A stretch of DNA of 64,000 nucleotides, taken from assembly GCF_034479615.1 (NCBI RefSeq), contig NZ_CP140255.1, positions 2,976,001 to 3,040,000 of the forward strand, read 5' to 3'. The notes beneath the pieces are model-generated. The model was not told the origin of the DNA and searched no databases. It saw only the letters and a program-made list of their open reading frames with translations. The translations under genes were made by a program, and so were the position numbers. Positions 17,897-27,012 of the stretch are shown in pieces. Every line of letters starts with the position of its first letter. Position 1 is the stretch's first letter. The stretch comes from Vreelandella neptunia. GTDB taxonomy: Bacteria > Pseudomonadota > Gammaproteobacteria > Pseudomonadales > Halomonadaceae.

Positions 17897-17904
17897 AAAC
17901 AAGA

Positions 17905-17926
17905 GCGCCCAGCGGATGCTGGGCGC
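17905..17926 (-). terminator. Terminator after the DJ-1/PfpI gene
   Basis: GCGCCCAGC and GCTGGGCGC form a perfect 9-base stem with a GGAT loop, flanked by T-rich sequence on the minus-strand 3' side. It lies 28 bases beyond the DJ-1-like gene. Confidence 0.75.
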
Positions 17927-17953
17927 AAATTTTGTTAGGTCAGTGGGCCAAGC

Positions 17954-18523
17954 TCACTTATTCAGTAGCGCCATAAACTGCGCCAACCAGGCGGGGTGGG
18001 CAGGCCATGCGGGGGCAGTAACCAGGTTGCCATCGGTTACTGCATCGGTCACCTCCAGATCGGCAAAATGACCACCCGCAAGCTCGACTTCCGGCTGGCA
18101 GGCCGGATAAGCAGAGCACTGCTTCCCTTCCAGTACTTTTGCAGCAGCTAGCAGTTGAGCGCCGTGGCAAATCGCCGCCACGGGTTTGTTAGTCTCAAAA
18201 AAATGCTGAACCATGGTTAGCACCTCTTTGTTCAAACGAAGATATTCAGGTGCACGCCCACCAGGCACCACCAAAGCATCGTAATCGGCGGGGTTAATGC
18301 TGGCAAAATCAGCATTCAGTGCAAAGCGGTGACCGGGCTTTTCGGAATAGGTTTGGTCGCCTTCGAAGTCATGAATCGCCGTCGCCACGGTATCGCCCGA
18401 AGTTTTCCCCGGGCAAACGGCATCGACACGGTGGCCGACTGCCATAAGTGCCTGGAATGGCACCATGGTTTCATAGTCTTCAGTGAAATCGCCAGTGATC
18501 ATTAAAATGCGCTTGCTGCTCAT
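17954..18523 (-). CDS. DJ-1/PfpI family protein
   Basis: A 189-residue class I glutamine-amidotransferase-like protein of the DJ-1/PfpI superfamily, which includes glyoxalases, deglycase-like and stress proteins. The nucleophile-elbow Cys is in [11 protein letters not shown], and the N-terminal strand [13 protein letters not shown] carries the usual acidic residue. The frame opens at 18574, but GAGGAG seven bases before the ATG at 18523 sets that start. It is close to PfpI/YhbO-type proteins by sequence style. The precise reaction cannot be deduced. Confidence 0.88.
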   Translation of the reverse strand: MSSKRILMITGDFTEDYETMVPFQALMAVGHRVDAVCPGKTSGDTVATAIHDFEGDQTYSEKPGHRFALNADFASINPADYDALVVPGGRAPEYLRLNKEVLTMVQHFFETNKPVAAICHGAQLLAAAKVLEGKQCSAYPACQPEVELAGGHFADLEVTDAVTDGNLVTAPAWPAHPAWLAQFMALLNK

Positions 18524-18634
18524 CTCAGTGCTCCTCTTTGTGATCTTATGGTTATTGATCGAGTGTTTGAGCACACGCGGGGCGTGTTGTATGAGACTAG
18601 CAAGCGCTTTCCGACAAAGGGTAGTAATTGCTTA

Positions 18635-20734
18635 CTACGGAGTCACTTTCTCCTGTTGAGGAAGCGCTAGATGCCGCTGCCCTGCTGCGTCGCTGACGTG
18701 AAAGCGCCCTACCAGTGAATGCATATCACCGGCACGATCATCCAGCGTATGGCTGGCAGTAGTCGCTTCTTGCACCAACCGGGCATTCTGGTGGGTCACC
18801 TGATCCAGCTGCGAAATTGCCTGGTTGATCTGATCAATACCAGCAGATTGCTCATGGGTAGCTCCTGCAATCTCGGTAACATAGCGTGTTACCTCACTCA
18901 GGCTATCAATGATTTCCTGCAGGTGTTTGCTGGAGGCGTTTACCAGTTGCTCACCCTCGCTTACCTTGGCGACACTATCGTCAACCAAATGGCGAATTTG
19001 GGCAGCTTCTTCGGCGCTACGTCCAGCTAATTTGCGCACTTCTTGTGCCACCACGGCAAACCCACGCCCCTGTTCGCCCGCTCGCGCTGCTTCAACAGAA
19101 GCGTTGAGCGCCAGCAAGTTGGTTTGAAAGGCGATATCATCAATGGCTTTAATAATCGATGTAATCTTTTCACTCGCTTCGCGGATATCCCCCATCGCCG
19201 CCGTAGTGCGCGTTGAAACATCGCCTGCAGCGCGGGCGCGCTGGTCAACATTACCGCTAGCGTCTTTGGCCTGGTCAGCGTACTCAGCCGTTTGTTTTAC
19301 CGTGGCAGTAATCTCTTCAAGACTTGAAGCCGTTTCCGCCAACGACGCCGCCTGCTGGTCGGTACGCTGGGAGAGATTCTCATTACCCGCGGCAATTTGA
19401 CGACTGCTGGCCGCAATGGATTCGGCGCTTTCACGAATTTGCGCCACCATGCCTTCAAAGGTATCCATCATGTTATTAAACGCTTGGGCAGTTTGCCCCA
19501 CTTCATCGTTACGTTTAAGTTCAAGACGCTTAGACAGGTCAGCATTTTCGCCTGCGGCGCCGCTGATGTTTTCCATTTGGTGGCGCATCGCCACTAGCGG
19601 CCCCAGCACCCGTACCATGGTACGCCAGCCAAAAATCGCAAGTAACACGATAACCGCTAGAGTGACCATAATCAGTAACGAGCGACCAGCATTAGCTAGC
19701 GTCTCTGCTTGCGTTGCGGCACTATCCGCCTGAGCAACGGTGTACGCTTCGACATCACTTAGCGCCGCGCGCATCTGAGTCATGGCTTGGGCAACATTAG
19801 TGAGCGCCACTTGCACCTGGGCGCCTAACTCCAACTGCTGTAAACGAAGCTCATAGACAGCGTTATCATCGGATACCATCAACCCATCCAGCTCTACGAT
19901 GACATCATCTAAATCGTTGATTAGCGCGCGCTGACCTGCTTCGGTGCTAGGAGCGTCGGCGATCGCCGCCAGTGATTGGCGAGCTAAACCCACCTGCTGA
20001 GAAATTTCATTGTGGCGCAAGTTGACCAGTGCATCCGCGCTATTCGTCTGCATCATCTGACGTCCAAGGTCAGATAGCTGCGCTAATGCCATACGTGCGT
20101 TGCCGCTTAAGCGGCCAATATCCGCTTGCACTGTATACATATTATCGAGTAACTGAGTCGGCAGCGTGGTCATACCATCTTCGCGCCAGGCTTCCATTAG
20201 CGCGCGCTCTTCACGGTCACTGCGAACCTTGGCTAACGCCGTACGCCCGGCAATATCTTCGGCACTAAGCATTACTTGAGAAATAAGCGCTTGCATCTCA
20301 CTAATGCGCTCGGCCATCTGGGTTTGTAGGCTCAGCTCTTCGCGGCGTACCGCCTCCAGCGCCGTATCCCCTTCCAGTAACGCCTGATAGTGGCTATCCA
20401 GCTCACTCAGCCCTTGCGCTTGATCAACTCCATGGAGACCTTGTCGTGCATCTTGAAAACGCTCATCCAGTGCCTCTTGAGTGGTCGCCGTATCTAGACC
20501 AGTCACGCTTTCTGCGGCAAGCAAATCCGCATGACGTTGACCAAAGGCTCCCATAGTCAACACCATTCCACGACTAGCATCTTCCAGCGGCAGCACCTCA
20601 CCGGTAATATAACGCTGTGAGTCAATGAGTCGTTGGTTGGTAATCCAGCCCGTTGCCGCCAGCACCACGGCGCCCAGCACCGCAGCCAAGAACAGGCTGA
20701 TCAACATCGCTCTAATACTTAAGGTTTTTTTCAT
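18635..20734 (-). CDS. Methyl-accepting chemotaxis protein
   Basis: A 699-residue transmembrane chemoreceptor. TM1 is near residues 9-31, then a long helical periplasmic sensor domain of about 320 residues (roughly twice a simple four-helix bundle), TM2 near 352-373, a HAMP domain, and the MA signalling domain. The hairpin tip has the CheA/CheW-contact motif ([20 protein letters not shown]). No C-terminal NWETF-type CheR tether is seen. Downstream of a periplasmic binding protein gene on the same strand, with 45 bases between; that protein may be its ligand partner. Confidence 0.93.
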   Translation of the reverse strand: MKKTLSIRAMLISLFLAAVLGAVVLAATGWITNQRLIDSQRYITGEVLPLEDASRGMVLTMGAFGQRHADLLAAESVTGLDTATTQEALDERFQDARQGLHGVDQAQGLSELDSHYQALLEGDTALEAVRREELSLQTQMAERISEMQALISQVMLSAEDIAGRTALAKVRSDREERALMEAWREDGMTTLPTQLLDNMYTVQADIGRLSGNARMALAQLSDLGRQMMQTNSADALVNLRHNEISQQVGLARQSLAAIADAPSTEAGQRALINDLDDVIVELDGLMVSDDNAVYELRLQQLELGAQVQVALTNVAQAMTQMRAALSDVEAYTVAQADSAATQAETLANAGRSLLIMVTLAVIVLLAIFGWRTMVRVLGPLVAMRHQMENISGAAGENADLSKRLELKRNDEVGQTAQAFNNMMDTFEGMVAQIRESAESIAASSRQIAAGNENLSQRTDQQAASLAETASSLEEITATVKQTAEYADQAKDASGNVDQRARAAGDVSTRTTAAMGDIREASEKITSIIKAIDDIAFQTNLLALNASVEAARAGEQGRGFAVVAQEVRKLAGRSAEEAAQIRHLVDDSVAKVSEGEQLVNASSKHLQEIIDSLSEVTRYVTEIAGATHEQSAGIDQINQAISQLDQVTHQNARLVQEATTASHTLDDRAGDMHSLVGRFHVSDAAGQRHLALPQQEKVTP

Positions 20735-20779
20735 TATCTGTTTTCACTTGTGTCAGGGGACAGACAGGTAAAGTAAGCG

Positions 20780-21994
20780 TTAGGGCAACAGGCTCGCCCA
20801 CTCCACCGACTCAAAACGGCCGTTTGTGATAATAGTGGGCCACACCGCATCGCTTGCTTGATGGTCGTTCGGTCCCAAACTAACCGGCTCCTCTAGTCCA
20901 ATATCAACCGACCCCAAACCAAGCAAACCATCCACAATTGCGTCGCGGTCTGGATCAGCTCCGGCTGCTTTCACACCTTCCACAAAGAGTTTCGCGGCTA
21001 GGTAACCTTCGAGTGAGATGAAGTCAGGTTCGCTACCGTTGGCATGGGTGTCCAATGCCTGACGGTATGCTTCTACGGCGGGCAGATCGGCATCCAGGGG
21101 GGGAACTACCTGAGTAATAATCACACCCTCGGATAGGTCGCCGAGTTCATCCATAAGCGCTTGGCTGCCCACAAAAGAGACGTTCAGAAATACCGTGTCA
21201 GGAAGATCGTTTTTCGCTTCACGAATGAAGTCTGCCGCAGGGCCGTATGTACCGACAATGATCACGGCGCGTGGCGTCACCGGCGCTTCCAGAATGGTCG
21301 CTAGCCCCTGATGAATATTGCGCGTACCGCGAGTAAAACGCCCGTGGGCCAGTTCCGAGATATTGTCGACGCCATGAGCGGCTAATGCCTTGGTCGCGCC
21401 ATTGTATCCTGCATCGCCGAAACTATCGTTTTGGGTAAAGAAGGCAATTTCCTCGGGCAAAACGCCTGCTTCCAACAGCCCGTCCACCATGGCGGCGGTT
21501 TCTTGTACGTAGCTGGCCCGGTAGTTAATCACATAGCGGTCTGGCGGTGACTTACGCAGCACCCCCGCGCCAGTAAAAGCCCCGTAAAGCAACGTTTCAT
21601 ATTCGTTATAAATGGGAATGGTGACAGTAGCCGTTGGAGTACCGACATTGCCAATCGCCGCTAGCACTTCATCCTCTTGAATAAGCGCTCGGGTATTACT
21701 GGCTGCTTGCAGCGGTTTGTACTGATCATCACGGGCAATCAAGGCAAGCGTTTCACCATTAACTCCGCCCGCCGCATTGACCTCGGCGAAATAGGTCTCA
21801 ATACCTTTTTGCATGCCCAAGCCTAGCGGTGCAGCGCCACCGCTGGAAGGGGCAACAATACCAAAAGTCAGTTCTGCCTGCGCTAGTAATGGAGTCAAAA
21901 CTCCAGCTAATAACACTACTTTTAATAAGCAATTTCTTAATAAAGACTTTTTTAATAAGCCTTCTCTTAAAAACAAAATTCCCAATCTTTTCAT
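20780..21994 (-). CDS. Periplasmic substrate-binding protein, branched-chain amino acid/urea type
   Basis: A type 1 periplasmic binding protein (Peripla_BP_6) of 404 residues. After the signal peptide the mature part begins near ELTFGIVAPSSGG and continues with ALIQEDEVLAAIGNVGTPTA. No ABC permease or ATPase genes are adjacent; instead a chemoreceptor follows, suggesting a sensory rather than a transport role. The signal region is unusual: four in-frame 15-base repeats encode a run of X-Leu-Leu-X-X units (21902-21961). AAGGAG seven bases before the ATG at 21994 sets the start. The ligand is unknown. Confidence 0.87.
   Translation of the reverse strand: MKRLGILFLREGLLKKSLLRNCLLKVVLLAGVLTPLLAQAELTFGIVAPSSGGAAPLGLGMQKGIETYFAEVNAAGGVNGETLALIARDDQYKPLQAASNTRALIQEDEVLAAIGNVGTPTATVTIPIYNEYETLLYGAFTGAGVLRKSPPDRYVINYRASYVQETAAMVDGLLEAGVLPEEIAFFTQNDSFGDAGYNGATKALAAHGVDNISELAHGRFTRGTRNIHQGLATILEAPVTPRAVIIVGTYGPAADFIREAKNDLPDTVFLNVSFVGSQALMDELGDLSEGVIITQVVPPLDADLPAVEAYRQALDTHANGSEPDFISLEGYLAAKLFVEGVKAAGADPDRDAIVDGLLGLGSVDIGLEEPVSLGPNDHQASDAVWPTIITNGRFESVEWASLLP
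21902..21961 (-). repeat. In-frame 15-base repeat, four units, in a signal peptide
   Basis: Read on the minus strand, four successive 15-base units each carry TTATTA at codons 2 and 3, giving GLLKK, SLLRN, CLLKV and VLLAG. The region is much more AT-rich than the rest of the gene. Confidence 0.8.
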
Positions 21995-22244
21995 TGATCT
22001 GCTCCTTACTGGCTAGATCATTTCCCCACGTAAATAGCATGGCAAAGGTGAGTAGTCTTCCCTCAAACCTTTGCCACATTACCGAACTTTTATTTATTAC
22101 TATCGGCAGGAGAATATACGACTAAAGGTTAATTATCGTTAATTAAAAAGTAACAATTATTACCCGATTGTAACAACTCCTCACCAACGGGAATAAAATT
22201 GGAAAATAAATTAAAAATCAATTGCTTATATATTTTAAGTGCTG

Positions 22245-22859
22245 TTATGAAGGCCTTTCGATGGCGAACCGATCGCTAATTCGAATGTAATCACTGCCCG
22301 CTAAACGCCCAACAGGTTTGAGCCGATCCATATCGACATGGCGACCGTCCCAAATCGAATCGTCAATATGGATGGAGACAACCTGGGCCAGCACCAAAGT
22401 GCCTGCTAGCGGTTGGTCGCCAAAGCGAATCATATCGAACAGTTTGCAGCCAAACGCCACGGGAGCGTTGGCAATGCGTGGCACGTTGACCCCAGGCATA
22501 TCAGCTTTTTCAAGAGCGGCCAGAGCAAACTCATCCTCTCCTGGCGGCAAGCTGGCGCTGGTGGTATTGAGTGCTTCTATCAGCCCTTCACTGCCCACAT
22601 GGACGACACATTCAGGTACTTCTTTTAAATTGCGCACGGTGTCTTTAAGTTCGCCGCTACCATTAAGCAGTGGAGAAAATGCCAGCACAGGTGGATTCAC
22701 GCTGGCCACGTTAAAAAAGGAAAATGGCGCCAAATTGGCATTTCCTTGCTTATCCTGGGTAGACACCCAGGCAATCGGCCGGGGGCAAACAGCGCCCGAT
22801 AACAACCGATAAATAACCCCTGGGCTTAGCGGGGAATCATCCAATAGGTAGTCGCTCAT
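22245..22859 (-). CDS. Flavin reductase-like, FMN-binding split barrel protein
   Basis: A 204-residue protein of the flavin reductase-like domain family (flavoredoxin/DIM6 group). It shows the flavin-contact stretches CPRPIAWVSTQD, NLAPFSFFNVASVNPPVLAFSP and KDTVRN. It probably binds FMN and reduces or supplies flavin, but partner enzymes are not adjacent. AAGGAG-like sequence precedes the ATG at 22859. It is divergent from a 2-hydroxyacid dehydrogenase gene with under 90 bases between. The 250 bases between it and the binding-protein gene are AT-rich with no gene seen. Confidence 0.87.
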   Translation of the reverse strand: MSDYLLDDSPLSPGVIYRLLSGAVCPRPIAWVSTQDKQGNANLAPFSFFNVASVNPPVLAFSPLLNGSGELKDTVRNLKEVPECVVHVGSEGLIEALNTTSASLPPGEDEFALAALEKADMPGVNVPRIANAPVAFGCKLFDMIRFGDQPLAGTLVLAQVVSIHIDDSIWDGRHVDMDRLKPVGRLAGSDYIRISDRFAIERPS

Positions 22860-22948
22860 TTTTGACTCCTTGGTAATGGGTTTAGGCGTATTATCAACCT
22901 ATAACAGCTATTACTTTACAACAGCATTGCCAGCAAGGAGCCGATTTG

Positions 22949-23896
22949 ATGAAGATTGTTATTGCCGATGATTATCAGGACTGTGTGCGCGGTTTAGACG
23001 CCTTCAAGCTGCTTGAAGGTCAAGAGGTCACGATTTATCACGATACACTCACCGACCTTGACGCAATGAGTACGCGCTTTCAGGATGCCGAAGCGTTAGT
23101 GCTCATTCGTGAACGCACCCCTATCACCGCTGCGCTGCTTGAGCAATTACCTAAACTGAAAGTCATCAGCCAAACCGGCGGCGGCGCGGCGCATGTGGAT
23201 ATAGCGGCCTGCCGCCGCCATGGTATCACTGTTATGACGGGCACTGGCTCGCCCTACGCTGCAGCAGAGTTAACCTGGGGCTTAGTGCTTGCCGCCATGC
23301 GCCATATACCGGCAGAGGTTGAGAATCTTAAGGCGGGCCGTTGGCAGCGTACCCTAGGCACGGGCCTCAAAGGCCGCACCCTAGGCATTTTTGGCTACGG
23401 CAAAATTGGCAGCTTGGTAGCACGCTATGGCCAGGCTTTTGAAATGAAGGTGTTGGTGTGGGGACGAGAAGGCACCCGACAGCGCGCTGCTGAAGCAGGA
23501 ATAGAGGTAGCCAAAAACCAGACCGATTTGTTCCAGCGTGCTGATGTACTCAGCCTGCATCTGCGGCTGAACGACGATACACGCGGTATTGTCAGCGCCG
23601 AGTCTCTCGCTCAAATGAAACCCACCTCCCTGCTCGTCAACACCAGTCGCGCTCAATTAGTTGCCCCTGGGGCGCTTGAGGAGGCTCTAAAAACCGGGCG
23701 ACCTGGCCAAGCCGCAATCGACGTTTTTGATACGGAACCGCTGTTAGCTGACTCGCTGCTGGAACAACCCAATCTCGTCGCCACGCCGCACCTTGGCTAT
23801 GTGGAAAAGGATAGCTACGAGCTCTATTTTGGCGATGCGTTTAGCAACCTGCTGGCCTACATCAATGGCCAGCCTGTTAACAATCTAGCTGGCTAA
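22949..23896 (+). CDS. D-2-hydroxyacid dehydrogenase family protein
   Basis: A 315-residue NAD(P)-dependent oxidoreductase of the D-isomer-specific 2-hydroxyacid dehydrogenase family. The Rossmann motif is GIFGYGKIGSLVARYG. The catalytic Arg is in NTSRAQLV, Glu in FDTEPLL and His in ATPHLGYV, all present. Substrate may be a 2-keto or 2-hydroxy acid but is not determinable. AAGGAG lies eight bases before the ATG at 22949; a TTG just before it is unlikely. It is divergent from the flavin reductase gene. Confidence 0.92.
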   Translation: MKIVIADDYQDCVRGLDAFKLLEGQEVTIYHDTLTDLDAMSTRFQDAEALVLIRERTPITAALLEQLPKLKVISQTGGGAAHVDIAACRRHGITVMTGTGSPYAAAELTWGLVLAAMRHIPAEVENLKAGRWQRTLGTGLKGRTLGIFGYGKIGSLVARYGQAFEMKVLVWGREGTRQRAAEAGIEVAKNQTDLFQRADVLSLHLRLNDDTRGIVSAESLAQMKPTSLLVNTSRAQLVAPGALEEALKTGRPGQAAIDVFDTEPLLADSLLEQPNLVATPHLGYVEKDSYELYFGDAFSNLLAYINGQPVNNLAG

Positions 23897-23971
23897 CCGG
23901 GCGCGCTAAAACGTGGGCTAAACATCAGGGCTGCAAGCGCCCCATAGTCTCATCAGGCTGGTAGCCCACAT

Positions 23972-23999
23972 ATTCGCGAGCTGAAACTCCCTCCCACAA
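23972..23999 (-). repeat. REP-like element, distant copy
   Basis: On the minus strand it reads TTGTGGGAGGGAGTTTCAGC then TCGCGAAT, matching the REP units at 17268 and 17401 in head and tail. It shows the unit is dispersed. Confidence 0.65.
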
Positions 24000-24077
24000 G
24001 TGCTGAAAGCCCTCTTTCGTCTCAGGTGTGCCAATTGTGCTAGCCTTATGGGTTCACGAGTAACACAGGGGCCATTA

Positions 24078-24494
24078 ATGCTCACCATTTCTAGTAACAT
24101 TACTCTGGCTGATTGGGAGATTGATATCAGCCAGATTCGTGCCCAGGGCGCGGGCGGCCAGAACGTCAATAAAGTCGCCTCGGCGGTACATCTGCGTTTC
24201 GATATTCTTAGTTCTACACTGCCGCCGATGTACAAGGAGCGCTTAATGGCGCTGTCCGATCAACGCATCAGTAAAGAGGGCGTGGTGATTATTAAAGCCC
24301 AGAGTCATCGTAAGCTTGAACTGAATAAAGAGGATGCACTGGCACGTTTAAAAGAGCTGATACTGAGTGCCACCAAACAGCAAAAAATACGCCGCGCTAC
24401 TAAACCCACCAAAGGTTCGCAGCGCCGCCGCGTCGATCACAAAACCCATAAAGGCAAAATTAAATCGCTGCGCGGTAAGGTGTCCGCATCATAA
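24078..24494 (+). CDS. arfB: Alternative ribosome rescue hydrolase ArfB
   Basis: Rescues stalled ribosomes by hydrolysing peptidyl-tRNA without a stop codon. The release-factor-like domain carries the GGQ motif at residues 26-28 (QGAGGQNVNK). The basic C-terminal tail (TKQQKIRRATKPTKG, then SQRRRVDHKTHKGKIKS) enters the empty mRNA channel. At 138 residues it is full length. The ATG at 24078 is preferred; an open frame continues further upstream without family similarity. Its TAA overlaps the ATG of the next gene by one base. Confidence 0.95.
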   Translation: MLTISSNITLADWEIDISQIRAQGAGGQNVNKVASAVHLRFDILSSTLPPMYKERLMALSDQRISKEGVVIIKAQSHRKLELNKEDALARLKELILSATKQQKIRRATKPTKGSQRRRVDHKTHKGKIKSLRGKVSAS

Positions 24495-24694
24495 TGACTA
24501 AACGCTCCACATCGCCCGCTGGGCGACCACTTTCGCCCTGCGTACACATTTGCCAAATCGAGCCGACCACATCAGTCTGCCACGGCTGTGGCCGGACGTT
24601 GGATGAAATCGCGGGCTGGGGAAGCATGACCGAGGCCGAAAAAGCCCCGGTATGGGAACGTCTGGAAAGCGAAGGGTACGTGTCTGCCAGCTAG
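24494..24694 (+). CDS. DUF1289 family small Cys-rich protein
   Basis: A 66-residue protein of DUF1289, often annotated as a predicted Fe-S protein. Four Cys in a CxxxC...CxxC pattern (SPCVHICQIEP then CHGCGRTLDEIAGW) could bind a metal or cluster. Translationally coupled to arfB through TAATG. Function is unknown. Confidence 0.88.
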   Translation: MTKRSTSPAGRPLSPCVHICQIEPTTSVCHGCGRTLDEIAGWGSMTEAEKAPVWERLESEGYVSAS

Positions 24695-24708
24695 ATTTCC
24701 TTCGCGTC

Positions 24709-24742
24709 GCTATGTCTCAAGTGATGCTATGTCTCAACTGAT
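24709..24742. repeat. 17-base tandem duplication over a gene's stop codon
   Basis: GCTATGTCTCAAGTGAT (24709-24725) is followed directly by GCTATGTCTCAACTGAT (24726-24742). The second copy holds the last codons and TAG of the proline racemase-like gene; the first lies outside it. Confidence 0.8.
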
Positions 24743-25791
24743 AGTGCTTTCATCTGGTGACGGTCGCTTAATATATGGTGTAGCTCACCACAGGCAACCA
24801 TCGGGTCATCACAGTTGATAACGATATCCGAGTGGGCCAACACGTAGCTGCGGCCAGTAATGGTGTTCTCCACTACTTGGTAAGCGCCCTCCTGATGGGT
24901 ACCGACAAAGGTACCGATAAACCCTGTCTCCCGTAGAGAAACTGTCTCTAGCTTATCCCCTAGCTTTAGCCGCCCTTCATAGTTCATCAACGCCAAGCGC
25001 GCAGAGGTGCCGGTACCCGTCGTGCTGCGGCATATAACGCCAGGATGGACGTAGGTGGTTGAGCGTGAGCGTATATAGCCTTCAGCTATCTGCTCTTCAG
25101 GCCCCATAAAGTGCAAAAATGGCAGAGGCCCTACATCGCCCAGGGTGTAGTGAGAAAAGCCCCGCTGCGCTTTAATTGCCTCGACAATTTTGTAGGCACA
25201 CTCTGAGAGTGCGCGCTCCTCATCACGCACCAGCTTAAAGCCCAGCTCGGTGGCATCGACCAAAGCGTAAAAACCACCGCTATAGGCAATCGAGTAGGTG
25301 ACTTCGCCAATTCCCGGCACTTGGATTTTATCGCGATAGGTATCGATATAGCTGGGCAGGCCGCCACAGGTAACCGACTCCACCACGCCGTTATGCACTT
25401 TGGCTTCGATTTGCACTAACCCGGCCGGCGCTTCCAGCTTAAAGCGCTGTATGCCTTCCTGCTTGGGGACAATACCGCTCTCCAGTACCGCCGTGGCGGT
25501 ACACAGCGTGTTGGAGCCGGAATAAATGGGGTACCCCATCACTTCCATAATGATGTAACCCGCCACCGCCTCAGGATGAGTTGCCGGCACTAACAAGTCG
25601 ACCGACATTTCCGGAATGCCGTAGGGCTCTTCGAGTAGCAGGCGGCGCAAACCATCGGCGTCATCGCGTAGATACTCCATCTGCTCGCGAACGGTGGCGC
25701 CAGGCAGAACATCAATACCCCCTGTAACGATACGGCTAACATCACCACCGGCATGGGTGTCCATTAGCTGGATAGTATGAAGGTTATGCAC
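24727..25791 (-). CDS. Proline racemase superfamily protein with non-Cys catalytic positions
   Basis: A 354-residue member of the proline racemase / hydroxyproline epimerase / 3-hydroxyproline dehydratase superfamily. In the first catalytic motif MCGHN-type sequence is replaced by YSGSNTLCTAT, so the first Cys is Ser and the following His is Ser. In the second, the DRSPCGTGTSA-type motif is CRSTTGTGTSA, so the Asp is Cys and the second Cys is Thr. Classical two-base racemisation is therefore unlikely; a dehydratase-like or new activity is possible. The start is GTG, sharing a base with the TAG of the upstream gene. Last gene of a three-gene operon with an NnrU-family protein and a quinone reductase-like enzyme. 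Confidence 0.85.
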   Translation of the reverse strand: MHNLHTIQLMDTHAGGDVSRIVTGGIDVLPGATVREQMEYLRDDADGLRRLLLEEPYGIPEMSVDLLVPATHPEAVAGYIIMEVMGYPIYSGSNTLCTATAVLESGIVPKQEGIQRFKLEAPAGLVQIEAKVHNGVVESVTCGGLPSYIDTYRDKIQVPGIGEVTYSIAYSGGFYALVDATELGFKLVRDEERALSECAYKIVEAIKAQRGFSHYTLGDVGPLPFLHFMGPEEQIAEGYIRSRSTTYVHPGVICRSTTGTGTSARLALMNYEGRLKLGDKLETVSLRETGFIGTFVGTHQEGAYQVVENTITGRSYVLAHSDIVINCDDPMVACGELHHILSDRHQMKALSVET

Positions 25792-26981
25792 TAGGGGCGC
25801 TCCTGAACAGCAGAAGAGGAATTTTCAAGGGCGAACGGAGCACCGTGAGATGCCCACTGAGCATCGGGAACGAGCACAATTTTGCCCAGATAATTGCTGC
25901 CTCGGTTTACAAAATAGCGTTCGGCGGCATGCAGATCAGATAGTTTAAAGGCCGCATGGAGTACCGGCTTTAATTCCCCGCTGCGAATCCACGCCACCAG
26001 CTGTTCGGCCTCTTCACGGGTGCCGTGGGAAACACCAAATATCTGTACTTGATAAAGGTACACGCGGGTCCACATCATTTCGCTAAGGTTGCCACCGCTA
26101 GCCCCGGCAATAGAGAGGCGCGGGTAGCTCTTTCGCCCCTGCATATCGACAATCATAGTGTCGATAAACAGGTTGGTCATCTCACCCCCGACCAAGTCCA
26201 TCACCGCATCGATTGGTTTGCCGCCAGTGGTTTCCAGCACCCGGTCAACAAACGTCGGCAGGTCGCCACGATCAATGACCGCTTCTGCGCCTAGCGCTTT
26301 GAGCGCCTCGGCTTTGTCCAACTGGCTAACGGCATACGGGATAGCGCCAACAATACGGCAGAGCTGAATGAGTGCAGTGCCCACACCGCCGCTGGCACCG
26401 CTGACCAGCACCCGCTCACCGGCATTTACCTTGGCGGCAGTCATCATGTGATAAGCGGTTTGATAAGAACACATACCCATTGAGGCCAGTTCAGCGTCAT
26501 GCAGCTCTGGGTTAGGCACATGATAAAACTGATCAGCAGGCACGGCGATATACTCAGCAAATCCGCCGTCGGCGCCATGGCCGTAGTAATCCGGGGTTAG
26601 ATTAATATCACGACGCTCATCGGCGTAAATATTAAAATCCAGCAGCCCTCGCTGACCTATGCGCTCGGCGTCAACGCCATCGCCGACCGCTACTATGCGG
26701 CCAGCGACATCGGCGCCTTGAATACGCGGGAAGGTTAACGTTGGCGTACCGCCCATGGCGAAGGAGGTAACATCGCCCTTATCCTTGGTAGGGTACAGCC
26801 CTTCACGCGCCTTGCGATCAGTGTTGTTCTTCGCCGTGGCGGTCACCTGCACCAGCACTTCGCCCGCTTTGGGCTGCGGCGTGGCGACATCCTGATGATA
26901 TTCCAGCTTTTCGATACCGCCATGTCCGGTCAATAGCATGGCAGCCATGGTATTGGGCACCGTGTGTGTCGTCTCGGCCAT
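25791..26981 (-). CDS. Zinc-less medium-chain dehydrogenase, quinone oxidoreductase-like
   Basis: A 396-residue medium-chain dehydrogenase/reductase. It has the N-terminal GroES-like fold, the IQGADVAGRIVAVGDGVD motif, and a Rossmann motif VSGASGGVGTALIQLCR. The structural-zinc Cys cluster is absent, as in quinone oxidoreductases. A catalytic zinc site is not evident. TAGGAG seven bases before the ATG at 26981 sets the start; an open frame extends to 27035. It overlaps the proline racemase-like gene by one base and follows the NnrU gene by 31 bases. Substrate is unknown. Confidence 0.87.
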   Translation of the reverse strand: MAETTHTVPNTMAAMLLTGHGGIEKLEYHQDVATPQPKAGEVLVQVTATAKNNTDRKAREGLYPTKDKGDVTSFAMGGTPTLTFPRIQGADVAGRIVAVGDGVDAERIGQRGLLDFNIYADERRDINLTPDYYGHGADGGFAEYIAVPADQFYHVPNPELHDAELASMGMCSYQTAYHMMTAAKVNAGERVLVSGASGGVGTALIQLCRIVGAIPYAVSQLDKAEALKALGAEAVIDRGDLPTFVDRVLETTGGKPIDAVMDLVGGEMTNLFIDTMIVDMQGRKSYPRLSIAGASGGNLSEMMWTRVYLYQVQIFGVSHGTREEAEQLVAWIRSGELKPVLHAAFKLSDLHAAERYFVNRGSNYLGKIVLVPDAQWASHGAPFALENSSSAVQERP

Positions 26982-27012
26982 GGAGTGACTCCTAAGTTGG
27001 GCTAACGCTCGA

